A stretch of DNA of 64,000 bases from Megaleporinus macrocephalus (taxonomy: Eukaryota > Chordata > Actinopteri > Characiformes > Anostomidae): NCBI GenBank assembly GCA_021613375.1, contig CM038716.1, positions 806,001 to 870,000 on the forward strand, written 5' to 3'. The notes below the pieces were generated by a model. That model was not told where the DNA came from. It made no database searches and worked only from the letters and a program-made list of their open reading frames with translations. A program made the position numbers and the translations under genes. This document shows, piece after piece, positions 10,476 to 22,330 of this stretch. Position 1 is the first letter of the stretch. Every line of letters starts with the position of its first letter.

Positions 10476-12640
10476 ACACTCTCACACTCTCACACTCTCA
10501 TACACACTCTCACATACATCCTCTTTCAACGCTGACACACACAAAAACTTCAACCCCTGTTCCAGAGAACCACACCACAGTCTCTATGGTTTTTATCTCT
10601 GTAATGCTGTTTTTTTCCTTTTTATGTGCCATTTTTCTTTTCTTTTTTTTTTTTTTCCTTTTTTTAAATGCCACTCCAATTGCCTGTACCTCTCTAGACA
10701 AATGCCCAAAAAACACATTTACACTGGAATTATTATAATGATTATGACTAGTTTTGTATTATAATAACGATTATCATGGTCATTGATGTTTACTTATGAT
10801 TTGTGAAATATGTATTTTTTGGGGGGGGGGGTACTTTTTGTTACTTTATTTATCACTAAGTCAAAGGGCAGTGTTTTTGAATAGGGCACTTGGCTCTTAC
10901 GGTATTGGGTGTATTCACAAACCAGAGAAACTATCCTCATGATCTTACAGAACACCCCTATACTCTAGGGGAACATGTTTGGATCACTATGTGTCTCTAT
11001 GTGTACAAATCATTTGCATTCATCATCAAGGAGAATGATGAGTGTAAGAACAGTGTAGCGGTGACTTGACACTGATAAGGTCAGCTCTCATCCTGATGCA
11101 AAGACACATCCATTCATTTTTGTCACTGTTCCTTCACACTGGGCTCATTTCCTACATTCTCAGCTTACACATTTAAGTAACAAGAAGTCCACTTTGGTAG
11201 AGTATTCTCTCCAGCTCCCTTATTCTTTGAGAGCATCAAACTGGCTTCTTTAGTAGTGCATTTAGGAACTTTGATGTCAGCTTATATGTCCAGATAAAGT
11301 TATTTTTATGTAGTTTATGTTTTAATGAACAGCATGTGGACTGTGACAAGACCCTTATGTTATATAAGCTACATGGAAGTGAATGTTGGTGGTTGAAGAC
11401 TACCATCAACATTCTCCTCCCAGGCACTTAGGTTATGGGGAAAATAGACAGCTGCGCTGTGTAAACCTCTCCCAATGTTGATCCAGGAGTAATGAAACTA
11501 GTGTGAGTGAGACTGTAGGCAGCAGCAGAGGACTGTGTGGTACTGCTGAAGGCCTCACTGCTTATTTCAGCTGGGAAGTACTCCTCATGATGTGTGTATG
11601 GATGGTGAACTGTAGTTTTTAAAGTGCAAACCCACCAAGTACTTCTTAATTTTTCTTAACATCATCCTAAGGTTTAAGATTAAGTTGTTGACCCAGGCCT
11701 GACTGATTCTTAATTTGACACAAAAAATAAATCTGGAACACATTCACATTTCAGCAGGTAATCATGTCTTGATGGTGTCTAAACAGAGGTGGAATTGTTT
11801 TACCTTGTCTAGATGCAACTTGTGTCACATCAGCTTCACTTAAATAGCAAATAGTGCTATTTTCAGTGTTGTATGGTTACTTTTGTTGTCTTTGCCACTA
11901 CATAAGCCTTAAAAATACTTCTGTTTCTCTTGTGTTGTTTCTTACATTGTCTAAAATCTTATGTGAATTTTGTTCAGTACATACATTTGCCTTTTTTGTG
12001 TTTGGGGAAACATTTCGCTTAAAAATGTAAAAACTAATTGTCTGAGAGAGTTATTGTTATCATTGCCTTTGCACATGTGCTAAACTGATTCTGTGTAGCA
12101 CTTGATAGATGCCATCTCTTTCGTCGTCTTTCAACAGTCATTAAGTATGTCTCACACTTATTGATAGTATTACATGGTGGTTCTTGATTTTTTTTTTTAT
12201 GACAGTAGCTAGATACTGGGAAAACCCAGGAGGTTAGCATCAATCCCAGATAAGAGATGGGGATGTGTGTGTTAGGAAGCAGAAGCCTTTGCATGATCTA
12301 TCCAACTTAATGTTGGGCTTCTTTGGTGTGAACTGTAGAAATTTTATGTCTGCCTTTGTCCCACACAGCCTCATGCCTTTCTGCAGTCAACGCACACATG
12401 AACAAAGCCTACATATAGACACTTGAGCGAGCATCAACATCCTACATTTGCGTAGTCTCTTCTTCAGTTCAATCCAACCCCAACACTGTACTCCTAATGA
12501 CTGTTGTGAGATTGCTGATGAAAGAAATTCTTTGAGTTAACTGTATAAAATAAATAAAACAACTAAGCAAAAACAAATCAGAATAGAAACTCGTAAGCTG
12601 TACATTTGTAATAAAGACAAGAAATGTTAATGTCCTACAA
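10089..12640 (+). other. git1: git1 3' UTR (probable)
   Basis: About 2.5 kb without a conserved ORF follows the git1 stop. Overlapping AATAAA signals at 12549-12558 and another at 12610-12615 are the likely polyadenylation signals; an early AATAAA near 10180 could give a short form. The stretch includes a long CT microsatellite, T-rich tracts and an 11-base G run at 10821-10831. The extent is inferred from signals, not from transcripts. Confidence 0.55.
10408..10515. repeat. CT microsatellite grading into CACTCT repeats
   Basis: Over 60 bp of uninterrupted (CT)n, then imperfect CACTCT/CACACT units. It lies in the presumed git1 3' UTR. Any reading frame across it is an artefact of simple sequence. 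Confidence 0.95.
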
Positions 12641-15600
12641 GAATTATTATTTGTGTATATTTTGACACTGCATGGAAAGTTGTGTAACTGATAGGGTAGA
12701 TATGTTTTTTTTTTCTAATTTCTGTTGTAGCAACTGATTTTGTGAATGAGGTAGATGGGTGATTGAGAACTGCTTAATGGGGACATTAATGAATTATTTC
12801 CAGTTGAGGGTTTAAAACTTTTTTTAACAACATAAATAAGCTGGATATTATTTCTTTATGTACTCTTCATTATTATATCTATTTAGACTGCATTACCCCA
12901 CCCCTCTTGGATGCAGTCCCTTGTAGTCAAGATGGAGATGTCTCTAAAGACTAAGAGCACTGCCAGTAGTCTTGTCCCCTTACCAGCTCGTATGCCAGCT
13001 GCTCGTCAAAAACGATATGGTTGAGATCAGACCACTGCAGCATAGCATTTTTCTTTAGAATGGTGTTTTTTTTGTTGTTTTTTGGTGGTCTTTTTTGGCA
13101 CCAGTGAATGCACTCAGTTCAAACTGAATTAAGAGAAAAAAATAGTAAATATACTAAATGTTGATATTTTAATTATGTAACATATTAAAGCTGATTAGTT
13201 TAATCTTCACATCAGTATTACCATTGTGCTCTCCAAAAGGCAAAGAAATCCATTTTCGGAAGAGGTTGAAAGCAGCTTTACTATTGTAGCGGCACTGCTT
13301 TGAATAAAACACTAAATGTTGGGCAACTGAGGGGACCCAGTTTCTGTAGTTTTATATGTAGGCTTCCAGGTGGTCAGTAGTTTATGATTTCTTTGTCATG
13401 CTTTTTGTTTAACAATGTAGCATATGTTTTCAATGGGTGACAAATTTGGACTGCTGGAAGGCAAATTTAACACCTATGCTCTTTTTATTAAAGATTCAGG
13501 CTGACTGCAGTGACTTTACAGATATACAGCATTCAGCACCGGATATACCTAGCATGCCCCTGGAGACGTCTGGCACGGGCCAGGCGTATTGGGTCTTTGA
13601 ACCACAACTGCTGCTGGGGCCTCACTACCTGCTTGACTCACAAGAACCAGATTTTCTCAGCACTGGTGAAGTCTCACTTTAATGGGTGCAGGCCACTCTC
13701 CAACTGACATAACTTACATAACTGATTAAAGGTAAAAGAGGCAAAATTTAGTGATGTGAGAGCCAGTTTCAGCTAAAATACACTTCATCATTGCAGATTC
13801 AAGACTTATTATTACTTTATTCTAATTTCAAAGAAAGCCAAGAAAAACAGATTTCTAAAATATATTTAATTTAAATGTGTTTACAAATTACATACCTTAA
13901 AAACACATTCATAACTGGTACTTTTTGTCCTGATGATAGACTGCTTATTATGAGATTTAGGTTTAATGGTTTATTTCTGATCATTTCTCTAATTTATACA
14001 TAAAGGTTTGGGTTTCTCTGGTTTTATACACATCCTTAGCAGAAAACACACCTCTGGATGTCTTTACTTGATCTGAGACACCCCAACATTTGTGTACTAC
14101 TGACACTGTGTACAACTTTACTGTTGATGTAAGGTAATCCTACATTTGCATATCATCCCTAAATCATTGTACGCATAATTTCTTCTATAATACTCACTTA
14201 AGCATTTAGATGTCTTACAATTACTGTTTTAGGTATGGATTACACCTTGTTTAATTCACTCGTCAACAACTGTGCATGTCTTGAGCAGAAAACAATATTC
14301 TACAATATCATTGTTGGGTATCTGTATTTGACTGACATGATTGAACAATGTAATAATTTGACTGATGAGCAAAATCATCAGAGCTCCATCCCTGTTCCTG
14401 TTGATTGGAGTAACAGGTGAATTGCAAAAAATTGACGCATGCAACCCCTGGCTGCAATATGAGTTAAGTTTATTAAAGTGTGGGTAAAAATAGACAGAGG
14501 GTGATGTAATTCCTAACTGACAGTTAGAAAACAATGTATGCATGCTACTTAACATTTCCCAGTGAACTAGTATAAACAACAGAAGCAATAATCATTAAAA
14601 TTCTTAATACTGAATTCAAGTAAAATTCTTGATACTAAATGTACAGCTAGATTTGGTTGACCTAGATATGTCTTACAATAGTTGGGTCAGCTTCTTGCAG
14701 CAAAGCTTCAGCATTCTGAAAACACAGTTCCAAAGGGAACCAATTCCAAAGGTACACACATTCTTGGTTTAATAGTGTCCAGGTCAACATCATATACAGT
14801 AATCCCTTCAACACTATAACCATTATTTGGTGTTGTCATTATTTGGCATTGTCATCCGCTATAAAGAAATAAAGGCAGATTGTTGTTTCTTGACTGTAAT
14901 CACTTGACTGACAAACACTTGCTTTTTTAAGGAAGTGTATATGGAAAAAATATTTTTTGTTAAAAGTGATGTTTCTCTGTCTCTTTGGCCTTCCCCGTCT
15001 ACTATTAACAGGTGTGATTTCAAGGCTGGACTGGATGATAACATAAGCAGGGACTCTAAAAAACGTTTCATTATCTTCAAGATCTGCTACTTCTGCATCA
15101 TCCTGGATTTGGTTGTATTTGTCATTTCTCATCACATTCTTATTTGTCTTCTTATCCAAGAATTTAGCACCATTTCTAGTTTGTGTTTATCTTCATTGTG
15201 ACTGCATTTTTCAGTACTGGTTGCAGTTTCTAGTACTAGTCTGTTGACCTTTTAGCAATTTAACAGTTTTATTAATAATTGTAGGTTATCTTGATATTCC
15301 TGGCCGTGCTTATCTCCATGGCTAAAGGACAAATAATTTTAAAGCTTCACTGCCACTGAATCTGGATGACTAAGATGACTATGCAGTGCTCTGAAACATT
15401 TTCTAAGACTTCAAGGACTTCCTCATCTTCCTTGTTTTTGAAAGTAAACAATATGGGCACAAAGCAGATCAACTGCTACAAGAAAAAACCCTGCTCATTC
15501 ATTACTGCAAAGCACTAAAGAGTGTAATCCTGCTTGTTTGCAGATATAGTTGTTTTTAGAAACAATAAGTTTGCCCACTTCTGTCATAGCATATCCTAAC

Positions 15601-16148
15601 AATTACAGGGCACCCCTTCTATAAATAGTGCTGAAAATGTTTGCTTGCCTGCAGTAAAGAAATAAAATATCTAAAATAAACATATTTATACATTTTTTGT
15701 CAGAAATAAATGTCCTTAGAAAAACAATGTCAACCATCTTTGTCTGAGAAATCGTTAAAAATGTACCTACAATCAACAGAATATACAACAGAATAAAAGG
15801 AGGATGTTGCTCTGAAAAACAATGTGCTGTTTTCACATTAGCACACAATCTTCAGAGTCATATTTCTTTAATACAACAGTTGTACAAAGGTAAATAGATG
15901 TTTCTGTTTCAAATACATATATCTGGCAATGTCTTGTGCTAAAGACATTACAAAATATTTAATGAATAAAAAAAGAAATGCTATAAATAATTCTACAAAT
16001 GAAAGTACATGGGACAAGCTACAAGTTCTTATCAGTTGAAAGCCAGAAGCAGCAGATGGATGGCTGTAGGAAGGTAAAACAATTGATAAAGTTTAAAAAA
16101 CACTTGAATAACTTGAACAGATTTATGTTGATTAAGTCTATTTGTATG
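12641..16148. other. Intergenic stretch, no gene seen
   Basis: AT-rich DNA between the git1 3' end and the first hAT-type element. Reading frames of 60-110 codons at 13437-13707, 14235-14588 and 14839-15201 overlap on both strands and show no protein family I recognise. The block near 13430-13500 looks like a dispersed fish repeat but could not be assigned. Confidence 0.5.
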
Positions 16149-17273
16149 CATGGGCGGAGCCAAAGCAGGGGCCTGGGAGGCTCTAGACCCCCCTGAATTT
16201 GATTGGACCCCCCCAGGTGCCACCCCAGAGGACTGACATATCATGGCACCGCACATTGAAAAGAGCCCGTTGTATTTTGTAATCGGTAATACCTGCTGAC
16301 TGCTAGGTCCCTCCTGTGCAGTAGCTGGCGCTATGTATCACGAAAAATTGTAATCCACCCCACTGTCTATGTAAATCCACCATTATAAAGAGAAGGAGAA
16401 GAAGAAGAGAGTCAAACGCTTGGGAGAGTTATTGCAGCAGGGAGAGGAGCAGCAGCCTACTCGGTGATGGATGGTGAAATAGAAATAGTGATTGTTTAAA
16501 GTCGCTGTTATGTTCAGATAGGAGATCTTACATAGTAATATGCCAGTTCACCTACGTGTGTTAAGATAACGTTAACATTACGTCACATCTCATTTCGCCT
16601 ACAGATGACTATCAGCTTCCAGCACGCACTTCATGTTAACATACGTTTTCCTCTGGGCGCTTTGAACAGGACAGAATGTGTTAATTTTGAAATAAAATGT
16701 AACGTTTTGTCTAACGTGTGAACTAGCTGAAAAGTTTGAATTTTAAACGTCCATCTACAGTGGTCTCTTTGCCCCGACTTCAGTTTGTGTGACACAGTAT
16801 CAGTAAGTGATGGGTGGAGTAAGTTACTGAAAGTCTTTTCTCCGGTACAAATACAATTACTTATACTTGCAATTAATTATGCTCTTCTGAACTGAGCATT
16901 AGGTAGCTTGGCACTTAATCAGACGGAAGTCTTAGTCTTTGTGTTTGCTTGATTAATCTCTGCACTATGTACATGTCAAGATGGCATCATTGATAGTTTT
17001 TTTAAACATACAGATTGTGTGGGTGTTTTTTATTTGTTTTTGCATGTGTTTTTACATTTACATATTGTACATTTTGTACATTGTTAATAAAGTGCAGATT
17101 TAATACACAGATTGTGTCTTCTGTGTGCTTAAGATGTACTTTATGAAAACAGTATTAACATTTACAGATTTTGATTGTGTTTTTGAATATTCATTGTCGT
17201 AGTCTTTGCACCCCTACAATAGCTTTGGCCACCCACTGGCCACCCCAAGGATAAAAGTCTAGCTCCGCCCCTG
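16149..17273. mobile_element. Non-autonomous hAT-like element, 1.1 kb
   Basis: Begins CATGGGCGGAGCCAAAG and ends with the inverse CTAGCTCCGCCCCTG, the GGGCGGAGC-type terminal repeat of hAT elements. Flanks TTTGTATG (16141-16148) and TTTGTTGA (17274-17281) look like an 8-bp target duplication decayed by a base loss. No transposase is found; the interior has a GAA-rich tract near 16391-16410 and AT-rich sequence with AATAAA near 17088. It is probably an internally deleted derivative. Confidence 0.65.
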
Positions 17274-17325
17274 TTTGTTGAAATTTACATTTATTCACTA
17301 GTTTATGGTCTTAGTGACTAAAATT

Positions 17326-19225
17326 GTCATATGGTGTGACATGAATGTTATTGTGTATTAAATTAAAAAGAGGTATAATGTGATAATGTAAGTCAATTTA
17401 TCCTGATGCCATATATAAAAGTATAGCATTTCTCATGTGCAAATATGTTACCTTTTGCATTAATTTACTTTATCAACACTCATAGGAAGATGTTTAATGT
17501 TAATCTTTAAATATACTTCAAATTAATTTGGGAATACCTTGTTATAAAAGTACCAAAATTCTTGTAACCTTTGCTGGCACTATTAATAACCAAAAAGCCA
17601 CACCAAATAACATGGTGTCACGCCATATGATTAATCACACCACACAACAATCTGTATGCAAAAATCTGTATAAGCTGCATTTAAGAAACAACCAAACTTG
17701 GTTTGACAAGTGACTGAAATCATTTTCAATTACATAAAAATCACAAAATTGTTGAAGAACAGTAAATTCTACTCAACATAGTGAAGAATGTTTATAAGAC
17801 ATTATAAAACATTATATAATATGCTAGCAAAATGTGTTAAAAGAATGAAATATTCAATAAACTTAACTATTGGCAATAAAATATGCATCTAGGAGCATTA
17901 TTTATGTATTTAAATGCAGTTCATATCATATGGTGTGACAAGAAAACACTGTCACACCTTATGACATTGTCACACCATATGAGGTTTCATGTACTTAGCA
18001 TGACCTTAACCAATCCACTTACTATATTCATTCGATGTTGCACTTTTTATTTTAATCAGCTAAATATAAGCTAAATGAATTCTAATAATCTTTAGTATCT
18101 TTAGCATACATGCATTTGAAAATGAGAATGAGTAAAACGATCGAACAGCAAGATGATGATGCATCATTAAAAACAGTGTGCTGATGATGTATCGTTAAAA
18201 ACAGTGTGCCACTAAACATCGTAACACATTTGGCTTCTACCCAAAGAGTAGAAAACGCACCCCTTCTGTTTCATGCAGCTGACCTTCAGCTCATTCTCAC
18301 TGTGTATTTCAACTGACCCACATATGGCCTCTTATCATATTTCACAATCACAAACTGCACCTTTGTGTATTTCTCATCATCATCTTCATCTACTGAAATC
18401 TGCCTCAAACTAAATAAATAAAGAGAAACATTTAAGTTGAAAATGGGATAGTAGTGAAGTAGAGATTCACCAAATTGAGTTGGTTTATAGATAATAAATT
18501 AATGAATAATATACTACCAAAATGTGTTAAAAGGATGAAAAATTCAATAGACTTAACTATTAGCTATAAAATATGTATCTAAAAGCGTCATTTATGTATT
18601 TAAATGTGGTTTATATCATATAGTGTGACAAAATAATCATATGGTGTGACAAGAAAACCGTCACACCTTATGACATTGTGTCACAGCATATGAGGTTTTA
18701 TGTACTTAGCATGACATTAAGCAATGTGCCTTTATGGAAACATCATAAAACCATGCTAACTACAATATGACAGAATAGTTTTAAAGGTAATATTGACTGA
18801 AATGTAATTTCTTTTGGGCATTTTTGTGTAAAACGTGTCACACCAAAAGACAGTGCAAATTGGAACTGAAGCAGGACTGGTGGATATTCTTGATTTTCTA
18901 GAAAACAGCGATAATGCACCTTGTAATTTTCAGTGTCCTTCTGAGGAGTTGTTCTTCCTCCTGAACGAAGGAGGACCCCCACTTCCCAAAGTTCTCCAAA
19001 CAATTGCCCCTTTAAAAAAATGAATATGGCAACACACCATATGATATCCATTCTTGGGACAAAATGTTTTAGTTAAGGGTGGCTTCAAAATATTATGACT
19101 GAACTTTTAGCCAAGCAAAGTCACGAGTAGACATCAGGGTTAATATATGATTGAGTAAACAGAAAATTAATTAATTTTATTGTTTTTATTCAAAATCTAA
19201 CTTTGTGAAATGTGTCACGCCTCAT
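17326..19225. repeat. Unassigned repeat family with CATATGGTGTGAC motifs
   Basis: Roughly a dozen copies of GGTGTGAC or its inverse GTCACACC, often with CATATG attached, are scattered here (for example 17326-17340, 17927-17939, 17951-17965, 17969-17981, 18617-18650, 18660-18690, 18833-18844, 19210-19219). One pair, 17927-17939 and 17969-17981, is a perfect 13-bp inverted repeat. About 190 bp around 17819-18005 is repeated in the same orientation at about 18521-18714. No transposase or terminal repeat was found, so the element class is unknown. Confidence 0.6.
18144..18210. repeat. Short tandem duplication (about 34 bp, two copies)
   Basis: GATGATGCATCATTAAAAAC followed by AGTGTGC is repeated directly as GATGATGTATCGTTAAAAAC followed by AGTGTGC. 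It sits between the two long direct copies of the GTGTGAC repeat. Confidence 0.7.
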
Positions 19226-20430
19226 GAGATTTTTCTGGTTTGGCTGAAAATTGTGAAAAAATGGAACGTTAATCGCATGAATGCTCTATAAATTCATACA
19301 AAACATCACTTTCTGAACAATATCACCACAGTTTCTGACATATTTTTCTATAATTTACATATATTTGACACATTGGACCAAAAAAAGGTCATGTCATGTC
19401 AACCACCCATGTACAATATTCTAAAATCCAGTAAGGATAAAGATCACACCGTCCGTACTAAAGTAAATGCAGAAGTACATATAGTAAAATAGGAATTGAG
19501 TACAATTATACAGCTAATATTCATACTTAAGTACTTGATTTAAATGCTTTGTAAATGGAAGTAAAACTGCAGACATCATATAATTAAGATTAATACTTTC
19601 TGTTAAGGAGAGCCGTGTGGCTACAGACATAAACAGTTAATGCTAATTTCTGCATAGAAACGTACCTATGATAGTTTGATAAAATACATATACAGTAAAC
19701 CTGAAATCAAATTGCATGTACTAATTTAAATGGCACAAAAAGTTCCAAGTTACAGCTCTGGTCAGCAGGGGGCAATTGTAGGCTTAGAGGTTTAGGCATG
19801 CTGTGCACCCAAATGAGAACAACTCATAAAAAAACTACATTTTAAAGTCATTTCGAACTATCAATCCAAAATTAATGTTGGGGCAACACTGTGAATGGAA
19901 AGACACTAACAAATCTTTAAAATAATCTTTGTTTTTGCTTAGTTTACAAATGTTTTAATACATTTTATTAAATGTAAAATATAATAAAGGATAAACTATA
20001 TATATTTCACTATATATTTAATCTAAGACAGGGGTATTGAATTAGAATTCAGTAAGGTCCACCTAGAGGAGATCTCCTCAGGCCAGCCTGGACCGTCATC
20101 ATTTCTAACTTGTGTTATGATTCAGTGGCGTAACCTGTATACTAAGGTAGCCTAGACCAACACATCACACAAACCATTCAGTATAAATGCTGAACTGAAA
20201 TGCTGAACTTAATAAATGCTTTATTCATCACTTTAAGTAAAAACAAGGGCTACATTTAAAATGCTTTTGAAAAAGGTGCATCATAAAGTGCTTATTTATA
20301 ATAAAAAGGGGAAATAAAATGTTTAGTCTTGTTAACTGAGTTTCACATCTTAACATTTTATTTTCCTCATGTATTTCTCCACACTTTTTCTTGATTAGTG
20401 AGAGAAGTGAGCTCTTGGTTGTCCAGCCAG
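19226..20430. other. Intergenic stretch, no gene seen
   Basis: AT-rich DNA with no conserved reading frame. A GGCGTAAC-like hAT terminus is possible at 20123, but no matching target duplication was found. Confidence 0.5.
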
Positions 20431-20699
20431 GACTTTAAATCTGGGCTGAAATTGTGCAAGGACTATTCTCATGCATATATGAGATATTGGGCCATTCTGT
20501 GTGGAGTGTGCATGTTCTCCCCGTGCTTGAGTGGGTACTCTGGTTTCTTCCCAAAGTCGTAGGTGTGCGTGTGTGTTGGCCATCCGATGGATTGGCAACC
20601 TGTCCATGGTTGGCCCGCCTTCGCGTGATGATGCTGGGATTGACTCCCCGTGACTCCGACTAGCGGAATAAAGCAAATGATAATGGATGGATGGATGGA
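20430..20699 (+). mobile_element. RTE/Rex-type LINE or SINE 3' tail with GGAT repeats
   Basis: Contains the widespread fish repeat core TGTGTGGAGTGTGCATGTTC, then ATTGGCAACCTGTCCATGG and GCTGGGATTGACTCC, and ends in ATGGATGGATGGATGG. Tandem GATG tails of this kind are typical of Rex3/RTE-type elements and SINEs that share their tail. Only the 3' end is present. Confidence 0.6.
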
Positions 20700-20814
20700 A
20701 ATATGATACGCGTCTACTTTTAATTAGCACCACTCTTTTAGAACATATGAGACATGTTGGTTTAGGGGTGCTTAAGCACCGCTAAACTAGGGCTAGCTAC
20801 TCCCCTGCTGGTCA

Positions 20815-20822
20815 GTCAGAAC
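20815..20822. repeat. 8-bp target duplication (left) of hAT element
   Basis: GTCAGAAC, identical to 23883-23890. Confidence 0.85.
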
Positions 20823-21334
20823 CAAAGGTGTCAAAAGTATTCACATTCATTACTCAGGTAGACGTATAGATACTAGGGTTAAAAAAAACTTCTGTAGAAG
20901 TTGAAGTATCAACTAGTATCAGCTTTTTCAAGTGAAAGTGTAAAAGTACTGCTTAAACTACTTAAAGTATACAAGTTAAAGTAATGTAAGGGGAAAAAAT
21001 GCCATTAAGGATAAAAGCTTAGGTCGCACCACAGGGGTCTATAGTGCACTAGCCCTCCTCCCAAAAAAAACATTCTTCTAAAAGTCATAATGACTATAAT
21101 GTTATGTTAAAATATTAATGTTGAAAAATTTTGGATGCACTAGGCTTCCTGTTTCAGCCGCATATATGCCCATTGAAAATGAATGTATTTTAGTACAAAG
21201 AACCATATATGTGTACTACTGAGCATTAACATGTGTTTCATGGAGCGGAAGATGTGATTAGTTGCCTAAGAGTATTGTAATGGTACAGTACTTTAAAAGG
21301 CATGTTATCAAATTTCAAAAGAATGTTATAAATA

Positions 21335-21462
21335 ACCTTTATTGGAATCGGAATCGGACTTTATTGGCCAAATATGATTACACATACAAGGAATTTGTTT
21401 TTGGTTACAGTAGCTCACAGTGCACGATAACTGACATTACAGAATTAACAAACACACCCAAC

Positions 21463-21528
<66 letters not shown>

Positions 21529-22330
21529 ACCGGTAAACTTAACATGTGCAGATATGTATATTTAAAGTGCTAAGTACAGTGTAGACTGAATTAAATAGAT
21601 ATTGTGCCTCCCTCTGATATATGATGACAGCACAACTGTTCTTAACTGCACTGATAAGGGTTTATTCCTAAACGTGAGAACTGTAATATAAAATCACAAA
21701 AATAAATAAACAACAATGTACAATTTTACAAACATGTCTTATTTAAACTCCAATATAAAATGCTGTTTAACCATTAGACTATAATATAATTTGAACCTTC
21801 TTCTCTTGTAAAACTATCAGTGTTATTTATTCACCACGAATCAGCTCTTAGTGTCTTTGTTCAGTGTTGACCTTTAACTTTGTTTTAAACCACATGAATT
21901 CATCAGTGCCTTGGGCAGGTTGAACTTCCAACTTCCTCAGCTGACGCAGGAAGTACAGCCTCTGCTGAGCTCTCTTGATGATGGTGCTGATGTTGCAGTC
22001 CCATTTCAAGTCCCTGGAAATTATTGTCCCCAGGAACTTGTAGGAGTCCATAGCCGTTAAGGTACTGTTGACGATGGTGAGTGCTGGAAGGGTTGGACGG
22101 CTTATCCTGAAGTCCACTCTCATCCACTGTCTTGGCTGTGTTCAGCTCCAGGTTTTTGTGATTGCTCCAGAGGACCACTTGCTTTGTAAGCAGTTTCGTC
22201 ACTGTCCTGGATGAGCACTAGGTCACAGCACGAGTTTGCTGATCAGTATTGATTGAGTTTACTTGCTCGCTCATCACAACTTACTAGTTATTCAACATAC
22301 AAGGAGAATGTAAAGAAAATATGAACTTAT
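21335..22330 (-). pseudogene. LINE reverse-transcriptase 3' fragment nested in hAT element
   Basis: Minus-strand frames near 21880-22200 give RISRPTLPALTIVNST, SYKFLGTIISRDLKWDC and IIKRAQQRLYFLRQLRKL, the conserved post-catalytic blocks of L2/Jockey-type reverse transcriptases in fish. A typical 3' end (AATCGGAATCGGACTTTATT, seen on the plus strand near 21340) lies downstream. Frameshifts show that it is dead. The boundaries are approximate. Confidence 0.7.
21465..21524. repeat. CA microsatellite
   Basis: About 29 CA units, within the LINE fragment. Confidence 0.95.

Noticed and set aside
10224..10535. 103-codon frame across the CT microsatellite
   Set aside because: Over a third of it is Ser-Leu repeat from (CT)n; it lies in the git1 3' UTR.
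13437..13707. Two overlapping plus-strand frames of 65-81 codons
   Set aside because: No recognisable protein. The beginning resembles a dispersed fish repeat.
18835..19023. 63-codon open frame in the GTGTGAC repeat region
   Set aside because: It has no ATG start, overlaps a frame on the other strand and matches no known protein. Treated as chance.
20123..20807. Possible further hAT element (CAGTGGCGTAACC at 20123, inverse-like GCTAGCTACTCCCCTG near 20807)
   Set aside because: The ends match each other poorly and no 8-bp target duplication was found. It overlaps the RTE-type tail.
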